61,620 nucleotides of DNA from Paludibacteraceae bacterium (GTDB lineage: Bacteria; Bacteroidota; Bacteroidia; Bacteroidales; Paludibacteraceae). This document shows, one piece after another, positions 26,192 to 33,989 of this stretch. The DNA is taken from the NCBI GenBank assembly GCA_024400125.1, contig JAKSNG010000008.1, positions 1-61,620 on the forward strand, in the 5' to 3' direction. Every line of letters begins with the position of its first letter. Position 1 is the first letter of the stretch. The notes under the pieces are model-generated. The model ran no database searches. It was not told the DNA's origin and was given only the letters and a program-made list of their open reading frames with translations. A program made the translations under genes and the position numbers.

Positions 26192-26304
26192 TTTTGTGGA
26201 GCATTATTTCTCATTTTTTTGATTTTTATTCGTTAGTGGTCGTTAAATCGGCGATAAAAATGCCTAATACGAGAGGGGCTTAAAAGGTGCTTAAGGTATG
26301 CTAT

Positions 26305-26370
26305 GACTGTCGAGCGACCTTCGGGCGACCGTCGGGCGACTGTCGGGTGACCGTCGGGTGACTGTCGGGG
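26305..26370 (-). repeat. 11-bp tandem array (6 units)
   Basis: Six units of GACYGTCGGGY on the plus strand (26305, 26316, 26327, 26338, 26349, 26360). The units at the left end differ in the same way as those at the matching end of the array at 61443-61530, which has the opposite orientation. The two arrays are thus homologous polar elements. Confidence 0.85.
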
Positions 26371-26426
26371 AATATCCGATTCGCGTTCGGCAACAAGGTC
26401 GCAAAAATCGATAAGGGAAGACCAAT

Positions 26427-26529
26427 GAGTATGGAGTATAGACCGCTGCGCTGAAGGAGTATGGACCGCTGCGCTGAAGGAGTATAGACCGCTGCGCTGA
26501 AGGAGTATGGAGTATGGAGTATGGAGGAG
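26427..26529 (+). repeat. Mixed 7-bp / 23-bp repeat array
   Basis: GAGTAT occurs at 26427, 26434, 26457, 26480, 26503, 26510 and 26517. Steps are 7 bp (GAGTATG units) or 23 bp, the latter being a heptamer plus the 16-mer GACCGCTGCGCTGAAG. The same 23-bp unit is found inside pheT. Confidence 0.9.
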
Positions 26530-26545
26530 GGAGAATTTTTAGAAA

Positions 26546-27763
26546 TCATAGTTCGTTATCGTTTTCAACAGTTATTTTAGGAAGGTAGTCGGAACGCATA
26601 GCTTCCGTAATTAAATCGGTAGTTTCAGCATTAGAGAGTTGTAGTTTGTCACCTAACTCGTAAGCAAAATCAATTTCCTCCGAAGTGACAGAACCATCAG
26701 CTAACATAACCTTGAGCGCGTATCGGAACATACGCTCACGACCAGTTAATCCAAAGGTTGTTAGTATCTGAGGAATAGATTCATCCAAGAGTTTCTGCCA
26801 ATCGGTATCCTTGAATTCGTCCAATACCTGTTCTGGACAAAAACAATCAGCACCCATATACTCGTAAATAACAGCTAACTCCTTGTCAGAGAGTTCACCA
26901 TCTACTGTAGCCATCAGTATGCCAGCAGCAGCTGTATAACCCAAGATAGAGTCATTAAACAACTTCTTGCAGAGGCAATTGACGATAGCATGTATGCAAT
27001 CATCAATCTCTTCTTGACTTTGAGCCGTAGAATAGACATGAAGCGCCTGCACCCGCAAAGGATTAACTGGATGATCTCCAAACATTTCCCCGTCCTCTTC
27101 TAAGAAAAACTTGATGTGCTGCTCGTTGTTCTCAATCAAAGCTGGTATAGAAACCTCTAACTTTTGGAGGTCAATGCCAGATGTCAACTTATACAATGCA
27201 GAGACACAAGCCTCTAAGTTGTGATTGGCTAAATAACCGTAACGGTCGGCAATGAACTCTGACAAATGATTATGAATGACACGACGTTCATCAATATAAG
27301 GAGGAATAGTGTTCTCGTCTGGATACGCAAAACTAACAAGTGACTTGACCATCATATCGTGACTAATCAAGTGCCCTATCTCATGCCCAATCACGAACTT
27401 TAACTCATCTTCAGTCATAAGATTAAATAGTCCGGAGTTGATTTCAATCAAATTAGGTTCTCCCTCATCTTCAGCTTCCCACGAAAATGCGTTGATGTCA
27501 GAATTGCCGGACAAATAGAAATCTATCTGCTCGGTGTAGTTGAGAGTCTCAATAACCTCCTGACATATACGATGCAAATCCGGCAAAGAATTGGCATCAA
27601 TCTTAAAACAATTGCCTTCTCTATATGACTTGGAATCAAAAAGTGAGCTCTGCTCTCTGGTGGTGTGTGAGCGAATAGCAAGCAGGATGTCACAATGAAG
27701 TGCATCTAAAATCTGATTCAAGACAAAGTTTTGTACATCAATGGATGGATCGAAGTTTTTCAT
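26546..27763 (-). CDS. M48-type metalloprotease fused to a TerB-like domain
   Basis: 405 residues. HEIGH (127-131) with the third ligand in SEFIADR (E169) is the M48 zinc site. No membrane helices or signal peptide are seen, so it is a soluble Ste24/HtpX-like core. The C-terminal ~130 residues carry two TerB-type motifs (MATVDGELSDKEL and MLADGSVTSEEIDF). The pairing of protease and TerB is unusual. It follows the DnaB-like gene by 33 nt. Confidence 0.82.
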   Translation of the reverse strand: MKNFDPSIDVQNFVLNQILDALHCDILLAIRSHTTREQSSLFDSKSYREGNCFKIDANSLPDLHRICQEVIETLNYTEQIDFYLSGNSDINAFSWEAEDEGEPNLIEINSGLFNLMTEDELKFVIGHEIGHLISHDMMVKSLVSFAYPDENTIPPYIDERRVIHNHLSEFIADRYGYLANHNLEACVSALYKLTSGIDLQKLEVSIPALIENNEQHIKFFLEEDGEMFGDHPVNPLRVQALHVYSTAQSQEEIDDCIHAIVNCLCKKLFNDSILGYTAAAGILMATVDGELSDKELAVIYEYMGADCFCPEQVLDEFKDTDWQKLLDESIPQILTTFGLTGRERMFRYALKVMLADGSVTSEEIDFAYELGDKLQLSNAETTDLITEAMRSDYLPKITVENDNEL

Positions 27764-27796
27764 AATACTATTGGTTTAAATTGTTTATATATATTG

Positions 27797-28354
27797 TTAG
27801 ACAACGATGGTAGCAACCATGAACTGAATGAATGAGACATGATGTTTTTTGCCAAATCGTTCAAGCGCTCTGGCTTGTTTCAGCAATTTCTCGGGTTCAT
27901 CCATGTGGAAACAGTCGACATAGAAACGCATGCACTCTTTCTCTGTCACAAAGCGCTTCAAAGCAGCCATCAACTCATCCACAGACGCATAGTTGGTATC
28001 GTCAATATACAAAGGAATACGCTCTAATTTAGCCATACATTTGGCAATTATATCTGGATGACGTTGCTTGTAATCTCCTGACACATCTAAGTCATGTCTC
28101 ATAAGGATGTGTTTCAGCAGCGCGTCTGTCAACTGGATTTTAGTCATATTCTTCGAGATAATCACCAAAGGAGAACTATCCGAATGCAATGCCATCACAT
28201 CATCTACCACATACGAGAATGGTGTATGCACTTTGTCTTCGCCAACACAAGGCAATACAGCTGCTTCTGGATCTTTGTTGTACATGTGACATAGTTCGTA
28301 CGCTACTCGTTCTGTAGGACTCATAAAAAAACGTCTAATAAAAAAAGGAGTCAT
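27797..28354 (-). CDS. DnaB-helicase-like core, degenerate (candidate)
   Basis: 185 residues from the ATG at 28354, chosen because the -7 box lies at 28387-28394, leaving a ~30-nt leader. The segment LERIPLYIDDTNYASVDEL and the following YVDCFHM resemble the DnaB C-terminal block (P-x-x-I-D-D-T...V-D-Y-L-Q-L-M), and ISKNMTKIQLTDALLKHIL resembles its FSLEMS region. No Walker A is present, so ATPase activity is doubtful. It could be a partner or decoy of a replicative helicase. It forms an operon with the M48-TerB gene. Confidence 0.55.
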   Translation of the reverse strand: MTPFFIRRFFMSPTERVAYELCHMYNKDPEAAVLPCVGEDKVHTPFSYVVDDVMALHSDSSPLVIISKNMTKIQLTDALLKHILMRHDLDVSGDYKQRHPDIIAKCMAKLERIPLYIDDTNYASVDELMAALKRFVTEKECMRFYVDCFHMDEPEKLLKQARALERFGKKHHVSFIQFMVATIVV

Positions 28355-28386
28355 AGTTGTAATTATTAAAGGTTGAAAATCGGGTG

Positions 28387-28418
28387 CAAAGGTACAGGAT
28401 TTTTGTGGAACGTGCAAG
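28387..28418 (-). promoter_or_regulatory. Promoter of the DnaB-like / M48-TerB operon
   Basis: Minus strand CTTG (28418-28415) and TACCTTTG (28394-28387), 20 nt apart; divergent from the promoter at 28494. Confidence 0.65.
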
Positions 28419-28493
28419 AGGCAATGTGATTTTTATAAAAGTGTTGTCAAAAGACGACTTTTTGACACAAAACAGAAAAAAGTGACACAAAAA

Positions 28494-28525
28494 TTTGGAG
28501 AATTGGCAAAAAAGCATTACCTTTG
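28494..28525 (+). promoter_or_regulatory. Promoter of the 459-aa protein gene
   Basis: TTTG (28494-28497) and TACCTTTG (28518-28525), 20 nt apart. The start site near 28531 rules out the upstream TTG as translation start. Confidence 0.7.
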
Positions 28526-28570
28526 CACCCGCAAAAGAGAACTGGAATTAACAAAAACAATATTGATATT

Positions 28571-29950
28571 ATGGAAACGAAAAGAGACATGTTGATTTCT
28601 CTTATTGAAAAATGCATTTTTGCGAACTCAGTATCGTCGATGTGCAAAATGATTGGACGTACAGACAAACACGTTTTATCGCGTCTGAGCTGTGAAGAAA
28701 GAACCAAAAGAAAGAAGAACACAAAAAAGTCTGATAGTCGAATGAAAGATAATACGATTGACGAACTGATTCAGCAGATTTGCAACGGCTATGAGATAGA
28801 AGAAGCGACATTGTGGCACATGCCACATCTATGGGAAACCGCAATAGAGCTATCCAAAGGAATGGATAAGACGCATTTCCTGCGCCTATACCAAGGGCAA
28901 GTGTCATTCTTGAAAAGTACCAAACTGAAGAAAGAACTGCAACAGTTACAGAACGAATATCCATTTGACTACTATCACCTGTTGGCGTGGGTGTACGCGC
29001 GTATGTGTGGACTCAATCCTAATCGAATGAGGAAAACGGAAGTGCTGGTAACACTCCTAAAAGACGTGGATACGATGTTGTACAAGCAGTATCCAGAGGC
29101 AAATTCCAGTCACTATGTGGCGGCTGCATGCATTCGACAAGCACAAGACCTTCCACTAAGCGGATGGACACATTTGATGGTTTATTTAGGGCACGTCATG
29201 TACTATTACCGCTACACAGACGACTTACTAAAAGCCATCCATACAGGTAATAAAATTATGCCATTTCTACCAGTACAATGGTTGATGGAAGACCATGCTG
29301 ACGAGGAGAAGACAACACTTTGGCGGGTGATAGGTGAAAATGGAATATATAATGTACTACAGGTACAAGCCGATAAGAATCAGCCATTTAATCCAGATAA
29401 TTGTACTATGCAACGATGGTGCTTTATGCTGGAACCAACCAAATTAGTTGTACATATACATAAACCTCAAGACGGAACAGTTGACAGCATAACCTATTTC
29501 TACTATGAATTAGAGGATGACGATTTATTCGAAATTCGCTTGCAGTTGGATTGTGCGTTGTGCGGTACAAAACATATCGAATTACCATCCGTGCTGCACC
29601 CAGTCCTACCAGATAATCCGTGGATGAAATGGATAGAACAGCAAGATAAAGATATGGTGCAGAACACTTTACGTAAATTAGTGAACCTATACATGGGGCA
29701 GTCCGATACCGATATTGAGGTGACCGATGTGCAAATGAATCGTCAAGGTTGCACCGTGCTACTTCGGAATGGACAAAAGACGGCAAACTTATTCATCGAC
29801 AAAGAGAATCATCCATTTTTGGAGAAAATAACGGTGTGGGACGAGGTAGAAGTTAACAAACAAACTACCGATGGCGAATATTGCCTGTGTTGGTATACTC
29901 GCGGCTTGACTCATTCAATACCGAGCGAGATTATTCAATTACTGTTGTAG
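28571..29950 (+). CDS. Hypothetical protein, 459 aa
   Basis: Begins METKRDMLISLIEKCIF from the ATG at 28571. Residues ~10-40 (SVSSMCKMIGRTDKHVLSRL) could form a helix-turn-helix. A basic linker (RTKRKKNTKK) follows, then a mixed alpha/beta body with no recognised domain, no signal peptide and no membrane helix. It is divergent from the DnaB-like / M48-TerB operon with 75 nt between the -33 boxes, so shared control is possible. Confidence 0.75.
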   Translation: METKRDMLISLIEKCIFANSVSSMCKMIGRTDKHVLSRLSCEERTKRKKNTKKSDSRMKDNTIDELIQQICNGYEIEEATLWHMPHLWETAIELSKGMDKTHFLRLYQGQVSFLKSTKLKKELQQLQNEYPFDYYHLLAWVYARMCGLNPNRMRKTEVLVTLLKDVDTMLYKQYPEANSSHYVAAACIRQAQDLPLSGWTHLMVYLGHVMYYYRYTDDLLKAIHTGNKIMPFLPVQWLMEDHADEEKTTLWRVIGENGIYNVLQVQADKNQPFNPDNCTMQRWCFMLEPTKLVVHIHKPQDGTVDSITYFYYELEDDDLFEIRLQLDCALCGTKHIELPSVLHPVLPDNPWMKWIEQQDKDMVQNTLRKLVNLYMGQSDTDIEVTDVQMNRQGCTVLLRNGQKTANLFIDKENHPFLEKITVWDEVEVNKQTTDGEYCLCWYTRGLTHSIPSEIIQLLL

Positions 29951-30072
29951 TAGCCACTCCACCATAATTACTTACCTTTGTCTTGTCAACTTTTTTGTGT
30001 ACATTTTTGGTCTAACACAAGTGCTATATTAAAAGACAAAAACCAATAAATTAGCAAAAAAATGCACCAAAA

Positions 30073-30104
30073 TTTGCACATTCCAAAAAAAAGTAGTAAT
30101 TTTG
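30073..30104 (+). promoter_or_regulatory. Promoter of a short transcript
   Basis: TTTG (30073-30076) and TAATTTTG (30097-30104), 20 nt apart, with the eight-A spacer. The first start codon downstream is that of the 27-codon frame. Confidence 0.7.
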
Positions 30105-30143
30105 CCGCGTGAAATGTTAATCTCTCAATTGAGATAGACTACT

Positions 30144-30227
30144 ATGAATGACAAGAATAAAGCAGAAGCCCAAGCCGCACCACCTACTGACCCCGAAAGC
30201 GTAAAATATATCAAAGTAACCGAATAA
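30144..30227 (+). CDS. Possible 27-residue peptide
   Basis: ATG at 30144, TAA at 30225. The product is MNDKNKAEAQAAPPTDPE followed by SVKYIKVTE: polar, Pro/Ala-rich, no hydrophobic segment. A consensus promoter lies 40 nt upstream. It could be a genuine small protein, a leader for fic, or the remnant of a longer gene. Confidence 0.35.
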   Translation: MNDKNKAEAQAAPPTDPESVKYIKVTE

Positions 30228-30249
30228 TAGCAGAAAAAAATAACGAATC

Positions 30250-30296
30250 GGCTCAAAAACCGCATAATTTTATCATTTTTTGGCTCAAAATGAGCC
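30250..30296 (+). promoter_or_regulatory. Palindromic operator at the fic promoter
   Basis: GGCTCA-AAA-TGAGCC (30282-30296) is a perfect palindrome with a 3-nt centre. A lone half-site GGCTCA sits at 30250-30255. The palindrome covers the expected -33 position for the -7 box at 30317-30324. The Fic protein has an N-terminal winged-helix-like region, so autorepression is likely. Confidence 0.6.
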
Positions 30297-30344
30297 GATA
30301 TATCAAATATTTTTTGTAATTTTGCACCGTTTTTTGAAAAGACA

Positions 30345-31379
30345 ATGGATACAAAACGAGAAATATTACAATTTTTACACTATCATCCGGCATCCACCCG
30401 AGATGAGATTCGCCAAGGCATATCCTTTACAGGAAGCGATGCTACACTGAAGCGACTTATTAGTAACGCGGTCGTTTCGGGAGATGTGACTGTTAGTGGT
30501 AAAGCACGCGCAACCCGTTATTCTTTGTCTCATCAAGCATTTATCACTATGCCGCTGGATTTGGATACGTATTTTGCTCTTGAAGAAGATAAACGTGCTA
30601 TTCAGTCAACATTTAATTTTGAACTAATACGAGATATACTACCATCGGTTTCTTTATTCAGTGAAGATGAATTGGCGCATCTTAATGCCTTACAGGATGA
30701 GTTTAAGCAACACCTGTCCCAACTGACCGATAACGCATACCGTCAAGAAATGGAACGATTAGGTATTGATTTAAGTTGGAAATCGTCACAAATAGAGGGA
30801 AATACCTATTCGCTATTGGAAACAGAACGCCTATTGCGCGAAAGCAAAACGGCAGATGGAAAGACCCAGGAAGAAGCTGTTATGCTCCTCAATCACAAAT
30901 ATGCTTTGCGATTTGTGTTGGACAACCCGGATTATTTGCAACAGCTGACTATTAGCCGAATCGAAGATATACATTCGCTGTTAATCAAAGACTTGGCGGT
31001 GGATAAAGGGATTCGGCATCGGCGTGTAGGTATTACAGGCACCAATTATCGTCCTTTAGACAATGAGTTTCAGATACGCGAAGCGATGCAAAGTATGTGC
31101 GACTTAATTAATAGCAGGACAACTATTTTTGATAAAGCACTATTGGCATTAGTACTGCTCAGTTATATTCAGGCATTTATGGATGGCAATAAGCGTACAG
31201 CGCGAATAACAAGCAACGCTATTTTAATTGCTAATGGTTACTGCCCATTATCTTTTCGCACAGTGGAGTCTATCGACTACAAAAAAGCGATGCTGATTTT
31301 TTATGAACAGAATAATCTATATGCCTTCAAACAAATCTTTATACAACAATTTGAATTTGCAGTACAGGAATATTTTTAA
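30345..31379 (+). CDS. Fic family protein with N-terminal HTH
   Basis: 344 residues. The N-terminal ~65 residues look like a winged helix (MDTKREILQFL...TRDEIRQGI...SDATLKRLI). A class-II inhibitory motif SSQIEG (147-152) precedes the Fic core. The Fic motif reads QAFMDGNKRTAR (276-287): the catalytic His of HxFx(D/E)GN is Gln. AMP transfer is therefore doubtful; regulation or another activity is possible. The operator just upstream supports self-control. Confidence 0.85.
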   Translation: MDTKREILQFLHYHPASTRDEIRQGISFTGSDATLKRLISNAVVSGDVTVSGKARATRYSLSHQAFITMPLDLDTYFALEEDKRAIQSTFNFELIRDILPSVSLFSEDELAHLNALQDEFKQHLSQLTDNAYRQEMERLGIDLSWKSSQIEGNTYSLLETERLLRESKTADGKTQEEAVMLLNHKYALRFVLDNPDYLQQLTISRIEDIHSLLIKDLAVDKGIRHRRVGITGTNYRPLDNEFQIREAMQSMCDLINSRTTIFDKALLALVLLSYIQAFMDGNKRTARITSNAILIANGYCPLSFRTVESIDYKKAMLIFYEQNNLYAFKQIFIQQFEFAVQEYF

Positions 31380-31429
31380 TGAATCATAAACCATTCCCGT
31401 AATAAATAAGAATAAATAACTACTTGATT

Positions 31430-33985
31430 ATGAATATATCGTATAATTGGCTTAAGCGCTATATCGCGCTCAAAGATGACGCCCAAACGGTGGCAAAAAT
31501 CCTAACTTCTATCGGACTGGAAGTAGGTACCGTCGAAAATGTGCAATCTATCCGTGGCGGATTAGAAGGATTAGTGGTAGGTGAAGTGGTAACCTGCATC
31601 CCCCACCCTAACTCCGACCACCTACACATCACAACAACCCGTGTTGCACCCAACGAGGAACCGATACAGATAGTGTGCGGCGCGCCAAACGTGGCTGCCG
31701 GACAAAAAGTGATTGTGGCTACTATCGGTACTAAACTCTATGACGGCGACGAATGCTTCACCATCAAACGCGGCAAGATACGTGGCGAAGAATCACTCGG
31801 CATGATTTGCGCAGAAGATGAGATTGGTGTTGGCACCAGCCATGACGGCATCATGGTCTTGCCCTCCGACACACCCGTTGGACTGCCTGCTAAAGAGTAT
31901 TTTCATCTCGAAGATGACACCGTCATCGAAGTAGATATCACCCCCAACCGCAACGACGGCGCTTCTCACTACGGCGTAGCACGTGACCTACACGCCTACT
32001 ACGTAGCACACGGACAAGACATCGCACTCACACGCCCAGACGTCAGCGCTTTCGCTGTACAAAACCATAATCTGCCCATCCATGTGACCGTTGAGAATAC
32101 CGACGCCTGCCCACGATACACAGGAGTTACCATAGCTGGCGTATCCGTTCACGAGTCCCCCGATTGGCTCAAAAAAGCACTATCCACCATCGGACTACGA
32201 CCCATCAACAATGTCGTCGATGCCACAAACTTCGTCCTCTTTGAGATGGGACAAGCACTGCACGCATTCGATGCAGACAAGATCGAAGGACAACATATCA
32301 TCATCAAGAACGCCCAACAGGGAGAGAAATTTGTGACACTCGACGGCGTAGAACGCACCTTAGACGCACGCGATTTGATGATTTGCAATGCCAACCGACC
32401 CATGTGTATAGCTGGCGTCTTCGGCGGACAAGACAGTGGTGTCACCGAACAAACAAAGAACGTCTTCCTCGAATCCGCCTACTTCGACCCCGTCTCCATC
32501 CGTAAGACTGCACGTCGTCACCAACTCAGTACAGACGCCTCCTTCCGCTACGAACGCGGTTGCGACCCCAATAACACCCTCTACGTACTACAACGCTGCG
32601 CACTCCTGATTCAAGAAGTGGCAGGCGGACAAGTGGCAATGGACATTGCCGACACCCACCCCGAAGCATTCCCTGGTTGGGAAGTAGAGTTCGACGTCGA
32701 TCGCGCACAACGACTCATGGGTAAAGAGATAGGAGAAGACACTATCCGCACCATACTCGAGGCGCTGGAGATAGAAGTCGAAAGTCAAAAGTCGGAAGTC
32801 GAAAGTTCAAAGTGCTGGACGCTGACCGTTCCTCGTTACCGCGTCGATGTACAACGCGAATGCGATGTGGTGGAAGATATACTTCGTATATATGGATACA
32901 ACAATATCGAGTTCCCCGACAAACTAAACACCAGTCTCAGTTATGGCGTCAAACCCAACCCCGAAGCCCTGCAAAAACGTATCTCCGAACAACTGACTGC
33001 ACAGGGATTCAACGAGATAATGAACAACTCTCTCACTAAAGTGAGTTACTACGAGGGCGAGTGGCTCAACTCATGCGTACGCATCATGAACCCACTCAGC
33101 CAAGACCTCGGCGTCATGAGACAAACACTGCTATTCGGCGGACTCGAATCGATTCAACGCAATGTCAACCGCAAAAACAGTAACCTCAAGTTCTATGAGT
33201 TTGGACACTGCTATCACTATAAGAGTATGGACCGCTGCGCTGAAGGAGTAAAGAGTATAGACCGCTGCGCTGAAGGAGTAAAGAGTATAGACGATGTGGA
33301 GCCGATACAGCAATATAGCGAGGAGCCGCACTTAGGACTGTGGATTACTGGCAACAAATCTTCTATGCTCAGTTGGGCACATAAAGAGGAAAAAACCACG
33401 TTCTATCAATTGCACGCTATCGTCAACAACATCCTCCGCCGTATCGGTGTGGCAATGGACAAAGTGACCCTCGAGACAGCCGTAGATACCAACAGCACGC
33501 CTTGCCCACTCGCAGCATGTTTTGCAGACGGATTAGTCATCAAAGCAGGTAACGGCAAAGTATTAGGTTACATCACGATTGTAGCACCTAAACTGCTCAA
33601 ACAGTTTGACATCGACAACCCCGTCTACTACGCCGACCTCGATTGGAACGCATTACTCAAGCAGAACAAAGCCTATCGCCCCGTCATCAATGACCTGCCT
33701 AAGTTCCCCGAAGTGAAACGCGACCTCGCATTGCTGATGAACAAAGACATACAATTTGCAGACATTGCACGCGCCGCTTTCGACACTGAACGCAAACTGC
33801 TCAAAAACGTGTACTTATTCGATGTCTATGAGGGCAAAAACCTCGACGCTAACAAGAAGAGTTATGCACTCTCCTTCATCCTGCAAGACCGCGAAAATAC
33901 ACTCAAAGACCAACAAATAGATAACATCATAGCACGACTGCTCAAGACATTTGAGGATAAGTTCGGTGCTAGCATACGTCAATAA
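31430..33985 (+). CDS. pheT: Phenylalanyl-tRNA synthetase beta subunit
   Basis: 851 residues from the ATG at 31430. Order: EMAP/tRNA-binding domain (about 40-150), B3/B4 editing domain, B5 (VPRYRVDV...VEDILRIYGYNN), catalytic-like domain, and C-terminal anticodon-binding (FDX-ACB) domain. It charges tRNA-Phe together with PheS, which is not in this window. Two repeat insertions lie in loops: a heptamer array at residues ~449-460 and a 30-bp repeat giving two KS(M/I)DRCAEGV units at ~598-618. prfB follows after 4 nt. Confidence 0.97.
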   Translation: MNISYNWLKRYIALKDDAQTVAKILTSIGLEVGTVENVQSIRGGLEGLVVGEVVTCIPHPNSDHLHITTTRVAPNEEPIQIVCGAPNVAAGQKVIVATIGTKLYDGDECFTIKRGKIRGEESLGMICAEDEIGVGTSHDGIMVLPSDTPVGLPAKEYFHLEDDTVIEVDITPNRNDGASHYGVARDLHAYYVAHGQDIALTRPDVSAFAVQNHNLPIHVTVENTDACPRYTGVTIAGVSVHESPDWLKKALSTIGLRPINNVVDATNFVLFEMGQALHAFDADKIEGQHIIIKNAQQGEKFVTLDGVERTLDARDLMICNANRPMCIAGVFGGQDSGVTEQTKNVFLESAYFDPVSIRKTARRHQLSTDASFRYERGCDPNNTLYVLQRCALLIQEVAGGQVAMDIADTHPEAFPGWEVEFDVDRAQRLMGKEIGEDTIRTILEALEIEVESQKSEVESSKCWTLTVPRYRVDVQRECDVVEDILRIYGYNNIEFPDKLNTSLSYGVKPNPEALQKRISEQLTAQGFNEIMNNSLTKVSYYEGEWLNSCVRIMNPLSQDLGVMRQTLLFGGLESIQRNVNRKNSNLKFYEFGHCYHYKSMDRCAEGVKSIDRCAEGVKSIDDVEPIQQYSEEPHLGLWITGNKSSMLSWAHKEEKTTFYQLHAIVNNILRRIGVAMDKVTLETAVDTNSTPCPLAACFADGLVIKAGNGKVLGYITIVAPKLLKQFDIDNPVYYADLDWNALLKQNKAYRPVINDLPKFPEVKRDLALLMNKDIQFADIARAAFDTERKLLKNVYLFDVYEGKNLDANKKSYALSFILQDRENTLKDQQIDNIIARLLKTFEDKFGASIRQ
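32774..32807 (+). repeat. Heptanucleotide array inside pheT
   Basis: AGTC at 32776, 32783, 32790 and 32797, and AGTT at 32804, step 7 bp, the same heptamer as at 580-607. It is translated as EVESQKSEVESSK, between two conserved parts of the B5 region. Confidence 0.85.
33221..33288 (+). repeat. In-frame 30-bp repeat inside pheT
   Basis: GAGTA(T/A) at 33223, 33246, 33253, 33276 and 33283: 23-bp units alternate with 7-bp units to give a 30-bp period, two full copies. The 23-bp unit is the same as at 26434-26503. The 23+7 step keeps the reading frame. Confidence 0.9.
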
Positions 33986-33989
33986 ACGC

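Larger units (their letters stand above)
25828..26545. other. Gene-free stretch with RNA gene and repeats
   Basis: No protein gene is supported. The stretch holds a structured RNA with terminator and promoter (25924-26191), an 11-bp tandem array (26305-26370) and a 7/23-bp repeat array (26427-26529). Overlapping 85- and 87-codon frames on opposite strands at 25951-26236 coincide with the RNA and look accidental. Confidence 0.6.
29951..30344 (+). other. Intergenic region before fic
   Basis: Holds a strong promoter (30073-30104), a 27-codon frame (30144-30227), a half-site and a palindromic operator (30250-30296) and a -7 box for fic (30317-30324). The 60 bp at 30045-30110 resemble 181-250 closely. 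Confidence 0.6.

Noticed and set aside
25951..26236. Overlapping 85- and 87-codon frames on opposite strands
   Set aside because: They coincide with the structured RNA and its promoter, and neither sequence looks like a protein family.
26301..26549. 82-codon frame, and the similar 87-codon frame at 61302-61565
   Set aside because: Both are translations of the 7-bp and 11-bp arrays; the 11-bp unit gives an 11-codon peptide period in any open frame.
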